Origin: Janthinobacterium sp. ROICE36
Lineage (GTDB): Bacteria; Pseudomonadota; Gammaproteobacteria; Burkholderiales; Burkholderiaceae_D
NCBI RefSeq assembly: GCF_002869965.1
Contig: NZ_PEBS01000008.1
Span: 1-64,000, forward strand
DNA: 64,000 bases
Direction: 5' to 3'
The notes under the pieces: model-generated
The model's input: the letters and a program-made list of their open reading frames with translations, nothing else
The model's database searches: none
Told to the model about the DNA's origin: nothing
Shown: in pieces, positions 16,778-25,856 of the stretch
Layout of the letters: every line of letters starts with the position of its first letter
Position numbering within the stretch: the first letter of the stretch is position 1
Program-made: the position numbers and the translations under genes

Positions 16778-19700
16778 CTAATTCGTGCACTGCCTGGCCA
16801 CACCTTCGGCCGGCGCGGGCGGCTCGATCAGCGGCATCAGGCTCGGCGCCAGCGACACCAGCAATTGCACGGGCAAGGCGCTGGTGAAATCGTAGTGCTT
16901 CGATTCCGGTCCCCGCACATACGCCGTCATGCTGCCATAGAAGCGCTCGCCGATATTGAACACGAACGTGGCCGAACGGTTCACATAGCGCGACTCGATC
17001 AAGCGGCCGCCGGCGCCATACACGTCGAAGCGCTGGTCGCCCGTACCCGTCTTGCCGCCCATCGGGATCGGCACGCCGTCGGCGCCGACGAAAGCCGTCT
17101 TCGCCCGCTTGGCAGTGCCGTCCGACACCACTTCGCGGATGGCCTTGGCGACGGCCTTGGCCACGTCCGGCGACAGCACTTGTTCCGCTTCCACCTTCGT
17201 GCCCCGCTTGAGCATGGTGTCATACGGCGTATTGGCGGCGAAATGCATGGAATCGATGCGCACGCTGGGCTTGCGCACGCCATCGTTGATGATGATGCCC
17301 ATCAACTCGGCCAGCGCGGCGGGACGGTCGGCGGACGCGCCCAGGGTCGTCGCATACGATGGCACCAGCGAATCAAAGGGATAGCCCATCTTCTTCCATT
17401 GGCGGTGGATTTCCAGGAAACCTTCCACTTCCAGCAAATTGGCAATGCGGCGGTCCTGCGCGTGCTTGCGGTGCGTATTGAACAGCCATTTATACACTTC
17501 CTGGCGTTCTTTTTCGCTGGCCGCCACCATCTGCGACAGGGTGGAGCCTTCATGCTGGCGCAGATACGCCACCATCCACAGTTCCAGCGGATGCACATTG
17601 GCGAGATAGCCCCGGTCGGCCAGCGACCAGTTTTCCATCGCATACTGCTGGTACATCCTGGCCACGCGCTCGGACGGCACTTCATTTTGCGATGGCAAGT
17701 TGGCGTTGAGGAAATCGCCGAATTCCGCCACCGTGCCCTTGGGATTGACGGTGCGGAAGATATTGGCCAGGCGCACGGGGGTCGGGCGTATGCTGGCCAA
17801 CAAAATCTTTTCCTGCTCGTCAACGCTCTTGCCACGGTACTTCTGGTAGAAGCGGTGCAGGAATTCGCGTCCTTCCTTGTCGGCAAAACGGCTCAGGTAC
17901 TGGGCGCGGCGCGGGTCGTCCGCGTCCGCCAGCAACGAGGCGGACGAATCGGGTCGCGAGAACATGTAGTAGCGCGCCACGTCGCGCATCAGGCGCACGA
18001 ACACCAGGTTGGTCGACTGGCGCAGCGCCTGCTGCACCGTCAAGATGCGGCTGTCGTCGAGCTTGGAAAAGTTGCCAAAATGGTGCAAGCCGCCACCTGT
18101 GAAGAAACCTTCGCCAGGATTGCCCGAATATTTGCGTTCCATGGCGGCCGCCAGCATGGCCGGCAAGTTGCGCGCCTCGCCGAGCGGCAATGGTTTCAGA
18201 TAGGCAATCGCCCACTGCGACAGCATGTCCTTGGGATCGACGGCAATCTTGCCCAGTTCGGCCGCGCCCATGCCGCTGTAGCGCTGGTGCAACTGGTCGA
18301 TGATGTCCAGATACGTCACCAGGGTGCGCAGCTTGGCCGTGGAACCCAGGTCCAGCTTGGCGCCTTCGTTGATATCGAGCGGCTGGTCAAAGTTATCCGT
18401 CTGCACGCGCAGCAAATTGGCGTGCTCGCCCTTTTGCAGCAAGGTAAAGCTGTAGACCACGTTGGCAGGGTCGCCATTGCCCAGCATGCCCTTGCCCGTC
18501 AGGCCGGCCGCTTTCGCCACTTCCGGGTCGCGCAATTCGCGCAAGACCTTGGTGACGGCGTTTTGCGCCTGCGCGTCGAGCGTGCTGACCACTTTCAGGT
18601 CGAGGCGGTCGAGGTTGTACAAGCGCGGATCGCCGAGCATGCTGGCCAGGTGGTTGCGCACGGCATTCGAGGCCTTGCGCGTGACGAAGGAGGTGGACGC
18701 TTCCGATTGTACGCCCGAGGCCGTCGACGGGCGCAGCTTCTCGGCGATGGCCGCATTGCGCAGCTGCAGCGAAATCACGCCCGCCTGCGCCAGCAAACGC
18801 AGATGGCTGTTGGTCAATTCTTCCAGGTCGGCGCCGCCGGCCACCAGATAATGCGAGGGACGGCGCTGCGCGATCAACAGGCTCAGCGCCTGCTTGTAGG
18901 CCAGCGCGCTGCCCGGCTGGTCCATATTACCCTTGAGCAAAGTCTTCACTTCGGCAAACGGACGGCCATACCAGACCCACATGCCGTCGCCGATGCCGTT
19001 GACTTCGCCAAAGCCGCTTTTTGCCGACAACGGCACGGTATTGAGGTAATTGACGACGATCTTGCGCCGCGCTGCCATGGTGTTCTCGCCATCCTGGTAC
19101 GAACGCAGGCTGGCCGAGATCATCTGCAGCAGCTTGTCCTGCATGGAACTGGTAAGCCCGTCTTCCGAATGGCGGTATTTTTCGATCTGCGTGGCCAGGG
19201 TGCTGCCGCCGCCGCCGCGGTGGCCGCCGAACAGGTTCAGCGCCTTGTCGAGGATGGCCTTGCTCAAACGGTCCCATTCCACGGCGGGATTGCGCGCGGG
19301 CGTGCCCGGGTCGAGCAATTCGCGGTTTTCGATGAACAGCAGGCTTTGCACCAGCGCGGGTGGCGCGTCAGCAAAGCCGTCGAACATGCGCTCGGGATAG
19401 CTGGCAGCGAACAGGGGCGCGGCGCGGCAATCGAGAATGCTCAGCCCGGCGCGGTTTTTCTCGTGATAGGTGGCAAAGATGCCCCGGTCGACCAGTTGCA
19501 CCATCTTCGGCGACATGCGCGCCTGCGCCGTGACGGCATAGTCGCGCGCGTTCAGCTTGCTAATAAAATCCGGCAGGCTGGCATAGCCGAGCCGCTCGTC
19601 ATACGGACCATGTTGCGGATAGCGGATGGCGCCTGCCGGTGCGGGGCCAGGCTCGACCTTGAACGCCAGCTGGCGGTCCAGGCGCGTGAAAAACTCGGCC

Positions 19701-19894
19701 TGCAGGGCCGAGGTGCGCACTTCGCGCATGACGAACCACGCCACGCCGGCGATCAGCGCCAGCACGATAATGGCGAAGATCGGCCAGATGCGCGAACGGC
19801 GCTTCTTCGGCGGGCTCGCCGGGGGCGGCGCCTCGGCAGCTGGATCAGAGGGGGGCCGCTCTTGCGCGGCCAGATTAACGCCTGTGTCGTTCAT
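16778..19894 (-). CDS. Divergent class A-like penicillin-binding protein (transglycosylase/transpeptidase), 1038 aa
   Basis: Bifunctional cell wall synthase by architecture. A Pro-rich cytoplasmic start and one membrane helix (IWPIFAIIVLALIAGVAWFV, about 37-56) are followed by a GT51-like domain. There the usual EDxxF motif reads IENRELL (about 188) and GGSTLATQIEKY replaces GGSTITQQ. The transpeptidase domain keeps all three motifs: GSTAK (about 517), QSTN, and GGKTGTG (about 947). The altered glycosyltransferase motifs leave that activity uncertain. A large insertion of about 200 residues lies between SxN and KTG. It is longer than typical PBP1 proteins. Confidence 0.85.
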   Translation of the reverse strand: MNDTGVNLAAQERPPSDPAAEAPPPASPPKKRRSRIWPIFAIIVLALIAGVAWFVMREVRTSALQAEFFTRLDRQLAFKVEPGPAPAGAIRYPQHGPYDERLGYASLPDFISKLNARDYAVTAQARMSPKMVQLVDRGIFATYHEKNRAGLSILDCRAAPLFAASYPERMFDGFADAPPALVQSLLFIENRELLDPGTPARNPAVEWDRLSKAILDKALNLFGGHRGGGGSTLATQIEKYRHSEDGLTSSMQDKLLQMISASLRSYQDGENTMAARRKIVVNYLNTVPLSAKSGFGEVNGIGDGMWVWYGRPFAEVKTLLKGNMDQPGSALAYKQALSLLIAQRRPSHYLVAGGADLEELTNSHLRLLAQAGVISLQLRNAAIAEKLRPSTASGVQSEASTSFVTRKASNAVRNHLASMLGDPRLYNLDRLDLKVVSTLDAQAQNAVTKVLRELRDPEVAKAAGLTGKGMLGNGDPANVVYSFTLLQKGEHANLLRVQTDNFDQPLDINEGAKLDLGSTAKLRTLVTYLDIIDQLHQRYSGMGAAELGKIAVDPKDMLSQWAIAYLKPLPLGEARNLPAMLAAAMERKYSGNPGEGFFTGGGLHHFGNFSKLDDSRILTVQQALRQSTNLVFVRLMRDVARYYMFSRPDSSASLLADADDPRRAQYLSRFADKEGREFLHRFYQKYRGKSVDEQEKILLASIRPTPVRLANIFRTVNPKGTVAEFGDFLNANLPSQNEVPSERVARMYQQYAMENWSLADRGYLANVHPLELWMVAYLRQHEGSTLSQMVAASEKERQEVYKWLFNTHRKHAQDRRIANLLEVEGFLEIHRQWKKMGYPFDSLVPSYATTLGASADRPAALAELMGIIINDGVRKPSVRIDSMHFAANTPYDTMLKRGTKVEAEQVLSPDVAKAVAKAIREVVSDGTAKRAKTAFVGADGVPIPMGGKTGTGDQRFDVYGAGGRLIESRYVNRSATFVFNIGERFYGSMTAYVRGPESKHYDFTSALPVQLLVSLAPSLMPLIEPPAPAEGVARQCTN

Positions 19895-20225
19895 GGGATG
19901 CTGGGGTAAGGTTGGGTTTGGACGGCGCAGAAAATACGGTAGCGATACCGCTCCGCACAGGATAAGACGAGGGCCAGCCAGAGCCGGTCACAACAAAACT
20001 TGCTTAACATGATGTCCATACCGGTGAATCAAAAAAACACACTGCTGCACAGGCAGGCAACCCCGCTTTAGACACGCCAGGTTCCTGTTCACCATTCCAC
20101 CACATCGGCATGAAAACGACCGACGAGCGCGCACAAAAACCTTGCTTCATTGAAGATTTTCGCAAAAAAACAACGTCTGGGAACGCTCGCTTGCGTACTA
20201 AGATGCAAGGCGGGCTGGACGCAGC
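19895..20225. other. Intergenic region with no recognisable gene
   Basis: About 330 bases between the penicillin-binding protein start and the stop of the MoaB-like gene, both on the minus strand. It should carry the promoter of the former. I saw no conserved small ORF, RNA or strong hairpin. Confidence 0.4.
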
Positions 20226-21011
20226 TCAGATGGTGGCGTATTCCGCATGCAGGGCGTCGAGCGCGGCGCACATGTCTGCAAAGGCGGCCGCCGCTTGCGC
20301 CGGTTCGCCCTTGACGCCCAGTTCGATATGTCGGCGCGTCTGCGCATCGCCCACGCTGGGCAGGCTGAACACCTTGATCAGCGGAAACTCCGCTTCCAGG
20401 CGCACCATCAGCGGCGTCAGCAGGGACTCGGCCGTTTCATACACGAGCAAGGCATGTTCTGCGTGCGGCACCTGGTTGAACAAATGGCTGTAATGCGTGT
20501 CGAGCACCCATTCGATCATGGGCCAGGACATGACGGGAAAGCCCGGCACGAAGTAATGTTCGCGCACGGCAAAGCCGGCAATCTTGTTGTACGGATTCGG
20601 AATCAGCGCGGCACCTGCGACAAATTCCGCCATTTTCAGGCGGTGCAGGTTTTCCGGCGTGTTCAAGTCCGCCGGCACGCCCGCCTCTGCGCCCATTTCC
20701 GTGATGCGCTGCTGAATATTGAGCTTGCCCTGCGGATGCAGCACCAGTGGCAAACCCAGCGCATCGGCCGCCGCCTGGCGCGTATGGTCGTCCGGCGTGG
20801 CGCCGATGCCGCCAAAGCTGAAAACGATGTCGCCGCTGGCGAAACTGCGCTGTAGCAAGGCGACCAGGCGGGCAGGCTCGTCGCCCACGTATTCCGCCCA
20901 GCTCAGCTGCAAGCCGCGTGCCTTGAGCATGCTCACTACTTTCGGGAAATGCTGGTCCGTGCGCTTGCCCGACAGGATTTCGTCGCCGATGATGATCAAT
21001 CCGATAGCCAT
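20226..21011 (-). CDS. MoaB/CinA-type molybdopterin-binding domain protein, 261 aa
   Basis: Resembles the N-terminal domain of CinA: GLIIIGDEILSGKRTDQHFP, then FSFGGIGATPDDHTRQAAADALG, the conserved MoaB/Mog pocket. It lacks the C-terminal amidase domain of full-length CinA. Related proteins are annotated as competence/damage-inducible or pyrophosphatase-like, but the activity here cannot be deduced. It begins 31 bases after the EI24 gene ends and may be the last gene of the 24.7-20.2 kb operon. Confidence 0.85.
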   Translation of the reverse strand: MAIGLIIIGDEILSGKRTDQHFPKVVSMLKARGLQLSWAEYVGDEPARLVALLQRSFASGDIVFSFGGIGATPDDHTRQAAADALGLPLVLHPQGKLNIQQRITEMGAEAGVPADLNTPENLHRLKMAEFVAGAALIPNPYNKIAGFAVREHYFVPGFPVMSWPMIEWVLDTHYSHLFNQVPHAEHALLVYETAESLLTPLMVRLEAEFPLIKVFSLPSVGDAQTRRHIELGVKGEPAQAAAAFADMCAALDALHAEYATI

Positions 21012-21042
21012 GAAGCTCCCTCGTAGAATTTGATAAAAATAC

Positions 21043-21870
21043 TCAGGCGTCCGCCGGTGCCACGTCGGTCATGCCGCGTACGCCCCGCAAACGCGATAGT
21101 GCTTCCAGGCAGTAATACTGGAACCACAGACCCGTGAAGATAAAGATCAGTACATACAGCCAGATGGCGAACGCCGCCAGGAAAGGGAAAAAAACCACCG
21201 ACATCACGCCGCCCATCCACAGCATGCCCGGCACGGCGCCGGCCGCGCCGGAAACCATGCCGATGGCCAGCAGGGGCCAGCGCTGCGTGCGCATGATGGC
21301 GTGGCGCTCTTCCACGCTGGCATAGTCGGCCATGGCGTCATACGCCATCACGCGGTAGGTCAGCCAGCCCCACAGCACGGCTTGCCCCACCAAGGCGGCG
21401 GGCGGAAACGCGTACAGGGGCAGCATGATGACCCAGACGACGATGAACAGCAAGAACGTGGCCAGCGAGGTGCCGACGCTGCCAGCCAAGCTGCCGCCAT
21501 GTTTCTTTTCCAGTTGCGGAAAGTGCCGCCCGCCAATGTGGCGGCCGATGGCCGGCATGGCGAACAAGCCCATGAAGATCAGCGCCGTCAATATCATCAG
21601 CGGCAGCAGCATGAACATGGCAATCAGGGGCACGATCACGGTTTTCAGCACGCCCAGGCCAAAGGTGGCCAGCACCTGGCCGCTGGTGTGGAAGAAATCG
21701 TATTCGGTAAACAAGGCATGCAAGCTGTCGATCAGCGGCTGCAAGCCCACATACAGCAGCGCCCCCCACAATACCAGCGACAGGATGAATGGCGTTACGC
21801 TCAGCAGCAGTATCTTGCCGTGCAATTGCGACAGCAAGGCGCGGCCATACGAATTCAACACATTACGCAT
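21043..21870 (-). CDS. EI24-domain integral membrane protein, 275 aa
   Basis: Membrane protein of the EI24/CysZ-like family. Four or more long hydrophobic helices are visible (ILLLSVTPFILSLVLWGALLY, VIVPLIAMFMLLPLMILTAL, FLLFIVVWVIMLPLYAF, LAAFAIWLYVLIFIFTGLWF). The segment WLTYRVMAYDAMADYASVEE near residue 190 is typical of bacterial members. The ATG (MRNVLNSYGRALLSQL) overlaps the upstream gene's stop as TGATG. No cysteine synthesis genes are near, so a sulfate-transport role is not supported. It follows a fatty acid hydroxylase gene. Confidence 0.82.
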   Translation of the reverse strand: MRNVLNSYGRALLSQLHGKILLLSVTPFILSLVLWGALLYVGLQPLIDSLHALFTEYDFFHTSGQVLATFGLGVLKTVIVPLIAMFMLLPLMILTALIFMGLFAMPAIGRHIGGRHFPQLEKKHGGSLAGSVGTSLATFLLFIVVWVIMLPLYAFPPAALVGQAVLWGWLTYRVMAYDAMADYASVEERHAIMRTQRWPLLAIGMVSGAAGAVPGMLWMGGVMSVVFFPFLAAFAIWLYVLIFIFTGLWFQYYCLEALSRLRGVRGMTDVAPADA

Positions 21871-22910
21871 CAACGGCGTCCTTTTCGTTTCAATCTTGCA
21901 AATTCCACCATGCGGCGCAGGCCCAGCCATTGCTGCTGCCAGAAGCCGCGGCCATAGTTGCGCCCGGGCCGGCCCACGCCATGGCTGTCGATGCGGGCCA
22001 GCTGGTCGCGCACGCCCGTGCGCGCATAGCCCGCCGAGAAATTCGCGGTGCCCAGCAGCATATCCCAAATCGGCAGCACCACGCCGAAGTTGCAACCGCC
22101 CATGCTGCCCTTGCCTTTCGACTCGTGCCCCACGCCGATCGCGTGGTGCGTGCGGTGGAAACGGGGCGAGATCAGCAGCCGCTCGCCGATGCGGCCGAAG
22201 TGTATCCTCACATTCGCATGCTGCAGGCTTTGCAGAATGCGCGAAATCGACACCAGCAGCACGTACTGGCCCGGCGGCACGCCGATGCCCAGCGCCACCA
22301 GCGCCATCACCACGTCGCGCAAGAAGTCATCGAGCAAGTGGTTGCGGTCATCGCTCCACAAGTTCATGTTTTGCTGGCTGTGATGCAGGCTGTGCAAGCC
22401 CCACCACCAGCCGACATGGTGCGAAGCCCGATGGTAGCAATAGTCGACGAAGTCCAGTATCACAAAATAAATGATAAAACTGAGCAAGGGGCTGATGTCG
22501 GGCAACAGCGACTCCAGGTTCAGGGGATGGATATTGTCGAAACGCAAAGTGCCCGCCAGTGCATCCATCAGCGGATCGAGCGTGAAGAAGACCAACACGG
22601 AAAACAGGCCGATGCGGTGCAGCACCGTATAGATGAAATCGTTCCAGCGGGCGCGCGCATCGGTGATCTTTTGCGCAGGAATCAAGGCTTCGAGCGGACG
22701 CAGCACGAGAAACAGCAGCACCAGTTCGCACAGCCCGATCAGCAGCCATTCCGTGCCCTCGAACGCCTCTTCCGTGAATTCGCCAAAGCCAAGGTGATAC
22801 ACGAGGGGATGCACCACAGTCTGGAACAACCAGCCTTGCGCCACGCCAAAGACGTCGACCACGGCGTCGATGGCCGCTTGCACGATGGCACTGATGTCGG
22901 CAGCGATCAT
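21870..22910 (-). CDS. Sterol desaturase/fatty acid hydroxylase family protein, 346 aa
   Basis: Integral membrane di-iron oxygenase. Histidine boxes HRASHH, HSLHHSQQ and RFHRTHHAIG are present in the expected order, with several membrane helices before them (LLIGLCELVLLFLVLRPL, ISPLLSFIIYFVILDFV). The substrate is unknown; lipid or hopanoid-like membrane components are possible. The ATG at 22910 overlaps the deacetylase stop by four bases, and its own stop overlaps EI24. The annotation rests on the histidine boxes and is robust at family level. Confidence 0.88.
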   Translation of the reverse strand: MIAADISAIVQAAIDAVVDVFGVAQGWLFQTVVHPLVYHLGFGEFTEEAFEGTEWLLIGLCELVLLFLVLRPLEALIPAQKITDARARWNDFIYTVLHRIGLFSVLVFFTLDPLMDALAGTLRFDNIHPLNLESLLPDISPLLSFIIYFVILDFVDYCYHRASHHVGWWWGLHSLHHSQQNMNLWSDDRNHLLDDFLRDVVMALVALGIGVPPGQYVLLVSISRILQSLQHANVRIHFGRIGERLLISPRFHRTHHAIGVGHESKGKGSMGGCNFGVVLPIWDMLLGTANFSAGYARTGVRDQLARIDSHGVGRPGRNYGRGFWQQQWLGLRRMVEFARLKRKGRR

Positions 22911-23737
22911 GGCTGGCCTTTCTTCTGCGCGTAGGCAGGATGCTCGCGCAGCGTGGCAAAGCAAAAACCCTTCTCTTGCAAGCCAGAAATCAAGGCATCC
23001 AGGTTGGCGGGCGCCCACGCATCCTTGCGCGACCAGATGCCCATGTGCGCAATGAAAATGTCGCCGCTGCGCAAGTTCGCCAGCGCTTTTTTCAGCAGCA
23101 TGGCGTTTGGATACTTGTCGCTGGACAGCTCATCGCCCGAATAGCCGGCTGGCGCCCAGCCTGCATGCTGGTAGCCGCAGGCGCTGCCAGCGGCCAGAGT
23201 GCGCGGCGAGGTGTAGCCGCCCGGCGCGCGCCAGAACGGATCGAGCTTGTGCCCGGTCAACTCCTGGAAGCGCGTATCGACGCGGCGCAATTGCTCGCAG
23301 AACTGCTTGTCGGTGAAGGACGCCAGCTTGCCGCCCTCCTTGCCAAACTGCGGCTTGACTTGGATCAAGCCGTTGGCCAGATCCTTCTTCCAGTACACAT
23401 GGTCAAACGTATGCGTGCCGAACGCATGGCCTTCGGCGACCCTGGCTTTCCAGTATGGCGCCCACGACGGGTCGAGCGAATAGTCGCCGCGCGTGGTCTT
23501 TTCATTGGCCAGGAAGAAAGTTGCCTTCACATGACGTTTGTTCAGCACGTCGGCGATCAGTTGCGCTTGCGACTGGCTGCCCGTGTCGAACGTCATATAG
23601 ATGGTGCGCTTGCAGGCGGCCGGCGCTGAAGATACCGCTGCGACAACAGGCGTGGTCGCATGGGCGGGCGGCAGCATGGCGCTGGTGCACAGCAGCACGG
23701 CGGGCAGGCCGCCAGTCAGAATAAGACGCTGCATCAT
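22907..23737 (-). CDS. Polysaccharide deacetylase family protein, 276 aa
   Basis: Exported NodB-like carbohydrate esterase. A signal peptide (about 1-28, ending PAHAT) leads to TIYMTFDTGSQSQAQLIADV, where the metal-binding Asp pair of the NodB motif is TFDTGS. HTFDHVYWKK (metal His-x-x-x-His) and WRAPGGYTSPRT (motif 3) follow. GDIFIAHMGIWSR ends the domain. It probably removes acetyl groups from a cell-surface or cell-wall glycan. The start overlaps the stop of the YVTN gene (TGATG). Confidence 0.85.
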   Translation of the reverse strand: MMQRLILTGGLPAVLLCTSAMLPPAHATTPVVAAVSSAPAACKRTIYMTFDTGSQSQAQLIADVLNKRHVKATFFLANEKTTRGDYSLDPSWAPYWKARVAEGHAFGTHTFDHVYWKKDLANGLIQVKPQFGKEGGKLASFTDKQFCEQLRRVDTRFQELTGHKLDPFWRAPGGYTSPRTLAAGSACGYQHAGWAPAGYSGDELSSDKYPNAMLLKKALANLRSGDIFIAHMGIWSRKDAWAPANLDALISGLQEKGFCFATLREHPAYAQKKGQP

Positions 23738-24708
23738 CACATGCGCGGCGAGTGAGTGGCGAAATACACGCCATGGGGCGAGCGGCCCACCGGTATCATC
23801 TTGATCACCTTGCGCGTCGTCAAGTCGATCACGGCCACTTTCTTGATCCAGCGCAGGGTCACCCACATGGTCTTGCCATCGGGCGTGATTTCCATGCAAT
23901 CGGGGCCACCGGGCACATTGATGGTACCCACGTTTTCCAAGGTTTTCTGATCGATGATGTTGATGGTATTCGACACGCGGTTCGAGACAAACGTCATGCG
24001 CTTGTCACCGAGCGCGCGGAAATTATGCGTGCCGGCGCCCGCCTTGATGCGCTTGACGGTCTTTTGCGTGCGCCAGTCGATCACTTCCACGTAATCGCTG
24101 CCCATGATGCCCACCAGCAAATGCTTGCCATCGGGCGTCATGGTGATGCCGGCTGGCGCGGGGCCGACGGGCATGGTCCATTTCACCGTTTGCGTAGCCA
24201 GGTCGATGGCGCTGACCTGGTTGCTGCCCTGCTGCGTAATAAAGGCCATGCTGCTGTCGGCGGTAAACGCCATGTGGCTGGGCAACTTCGGCAGCGCAAT
24301 GCGCTTGGCCAGGGTCAGATTCTTGCCATCGTAGCGGTACAGGTCGATGCGGTCCAGGCGCAGCGAATTCGAGATGAACCACTTCTGGTCCGGCGAAAAA
24401 CCGATCTGGTAAGGGTCGAGGATATTGCTGATGCGGCGCTGAATCTGGCCCGAGACGGGGTCGAGGAAGATCAGCTCGTTGCCCACCGAACTGGCGACGA
24501 TCAGCGATTTTCCGTCCGGCGTTTCCATCAGGTGGTGCGGTTCCTTGCCGACGGCAAAGGTGGACAGGGGAGCATAGGTTTTCTGGTCCAGCAGTTGCAC
24601 CGTAGCATCACGGGAATTGAGCACTACCACCACTTCGGCTTGCGCCGTCGATATTGCGGAAACCAGGCACAGCGAGGAAAAAACAAGGCGGCGTAGACTG
24701 CGGAACAT
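23737..24708 (-). CDS. YVTN beta-propeller repeat protein, 323 aa
   Basis: Exported beta-propeller, first gene of the overlapping run. A signal peptide (MFRSLRRLVFSSLCLVSAIS, cleaved after AQA) precedes repeats such as VVVLNSRDATVQLLDQKT, PHHLMETPDGKSLIVAS, PAGITMTPDGKHLLVGI and DCMEITPDGKTMWVTL. These resemble surface-layer YVTN and cytochrome d1-like propellers. No heme ligand motif is evident. A binding or scaffolding role in the periplasm is likely. The ribosome site is weak for the chosen ATG 24708; an ATG at 24741 is in frame. Confidence 0.85.
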   Translation of the reverse strand: MFRSLRRLVFSSLCLVSAISTAQAEVVVVLNSRDATVQLLDQKTYAPLSTFAVGKEPHHLMETPDGKSLIVASSVGNELIFLDPVSGQIQRRISNILDPYQIGFSPDQKWFISNSLRLDRIDLYRYDGKNLTLAKRIALPKLPSHMAFTADSSMAFITQQGSNQVSAIDLATQTVKWTMPVGPAPAGITMTPDGKHLLVGIMGSDYVEVIDWRTQKTVKRIKAGAGTHNFRALGDKRMTFVSNRVSNTINIIDQKTLENVGTINVPGGPDCMEITPDGKTMWVTLRWIKKVAVIDLTTRKVIKMIPVGRSPHGVYFATHSPRM

Positions 24709-24904
24709 GGAAAAAATCACTGTTAAATGCAAAACAGGCATTTTACGTGGAACACTGTATTTATTGTGTGAAATCCCCCCTTAAATGCAAGCGGCCGCCA
24801 CACTTCGCCGTCACTTCCCCTTTTTGCCTGCGCCCGGCTGGAATGGCGCTTTGCAACTCATTGCTCTACAATCTGTAGCTTTCATCGCCTACACAAGGAT
24901 TATC

Positions 24905-25261
24905 ATGACCACCACCACTACCGCTTCCGGCCTGCAATACATCGACACCGTCGTCGGCGAAGGCGCTGAAGCGCAAGCCGGCAACAATGTTGTCGTACAT
25001 TACACGGGCTGGCTGCAAAACGACGACGGCAGCGCCGGTTCGAAATTTGACTCGAGCAAAGACCGCAACGACCCATTCGAATTCCCGCTGGGCGCAGGCC
25101 GCGTCATTCAAGGCTGGGACGAAGGCGTGCAAGGCATGAAAGTGGGCGGCAAGCGCCAGCTGATCATCCCGGCAGCACTGGGCTATGGCGCGCGCGGCGC
25201 CGGCGGCGCGATTCCACCAAACGCCACCCTGATTTTCGACGTCGAGCTGCTGGGCGTATAA
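24905..25261 (+). CDS. FKBP-type peptidyl-prolyl isomerase, 118 aa
   Basis: Small cytoplasmic proline isomerase. It is a single FKBP domain: VVVHYTGWLQ, SKFDSSKDRNDPFEFPLGAG, VIQGWDEGVQGMKVGGKRQL and GYGARGAGGAIPPNATLIF are all typical. The ATG at 24905 follows AAGGATTATC; there is no signal peptide. It ends at a strong terminator and is a single-gene unit. Confidence 0.95.
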   Translation: MTTTTTASGLQYIDTVVGEGAEAQAGNNVVVHYTGWLQNDDGSAGSKFDSSKDRNDPFEFPLGAGRVIQGWDEGVQGMKVGGKRQLIIPAALGYGARGAGGAIPPNATLIFDVELLGV

Positions 25262-25297
25262 GAGCGCCAGGCAGTCCAGCCACTGCCTGCCCGCCAG

Positions 25298-25328
25298 ACG
25301 CCGTCCATGAGACGGCGTTTTTTTTTGA
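25298..25328 (+). terminator. Terminator of the FKBP gene
   Basis: ACGCCGTC (25298-25305) pairs with GACGGCGT (25311-25318) across CATGA and is followed by a run of ten T. Confidence 0.9.
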
Positions 25329-25452
25329 GGTTCTCCTCTAGTGCGCGGCGCCCATTTTTCACTATGATGTCAGGCACTGCAGCACGCACGGTGGCCACTC
25401 CGCCGGGCCCGCCGCACTTTTCCAGCGATTCCATCAGCACACAGGAGCCATC

Positions 25453-25707
25453 ATGAGTTTACAAGAGCAATTCGAACAAGCGCAGCTCGATTCCAAGACC
25501 GTGTCCGAACGTCCGGACAATATGACCTTGTTGAAAATCTACGCCTTGTTCAAGCAAGCGTCGAGCGGCGACGCCACGGGCGAGCGTCCTGGCATGACCG
25601 ACTTCGTCAACCGCGCCAAGTTCGACGCCTGGGCGGCCCTGGCCGGCACCTCGAAAGAAGAGGCGCAACAGCAGTACATCGACTTGATCGACGACTTGAA
25701 GGATTAA
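25453..25707 (+). CDS. Acyl-CoA-binding protein, 84 aa
   Basis: Small four-helix carrier of long-chain acyl-CoA esters in the cytoplasm. LQEQFEQAQLDSKTVSERPD, NMTLLKIYALFKQASSGDA and FDAWAALAGTSKEEAQQQY follow the ACBP family closely, including the Tyr and Lys residues that bind CoA. The length is normal. AGGAG lies before the ATG. Confidence 0.95.
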   Translation: MSLQEQFEQAQLDSKTVSERPDNMTLLKIYALFKQASSGDATGERPGMTDFVNRAKFDAWAALAGTSKEEAQQQYIDLIDDLKD

Positions 25708-25801
25708 AAGCAAGCAACGCCTGTTTTACAGAGAAATCAGCCAAAAACGGCTGAAAACTCACGAAAAACCACCAAAACAGGCGAAAGCAGGCCGAAAACG
25801 C

Positions 25802-25835
25802 AAAAGTGGCTACCAAATCGGTAGCCACTTTTTTT
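25802..25835. terminator. Bidirectional terminator between acyl-CoA-binding protein and proX
   Basis: AAAAGTGGCTACC (25802-25814) and GGTAGCCACTTTT form a perfect stem around AAATC with A-run and T-run flanks. It lies between convergent genes. Confidence 0.9.
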
Positions 25836-25856
25836 ACGCCTGCAACAAGCGCAAAC

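Noticed and set aside
16865..19909. A 1014-codon plus-strand ORF across the penicillin-binding protein gene
   Set aside because: Its sequence is a low-complexity shadow without domains. The minus strand carries intact STAK and KTG motifs.
20110..20493. A 127-codon plus-strand ORF over the end of the MoaB-like gene
   Set aside because: Most of it is antisense to the conserved MoaB-like protein, and the rest has no recognised similarity.
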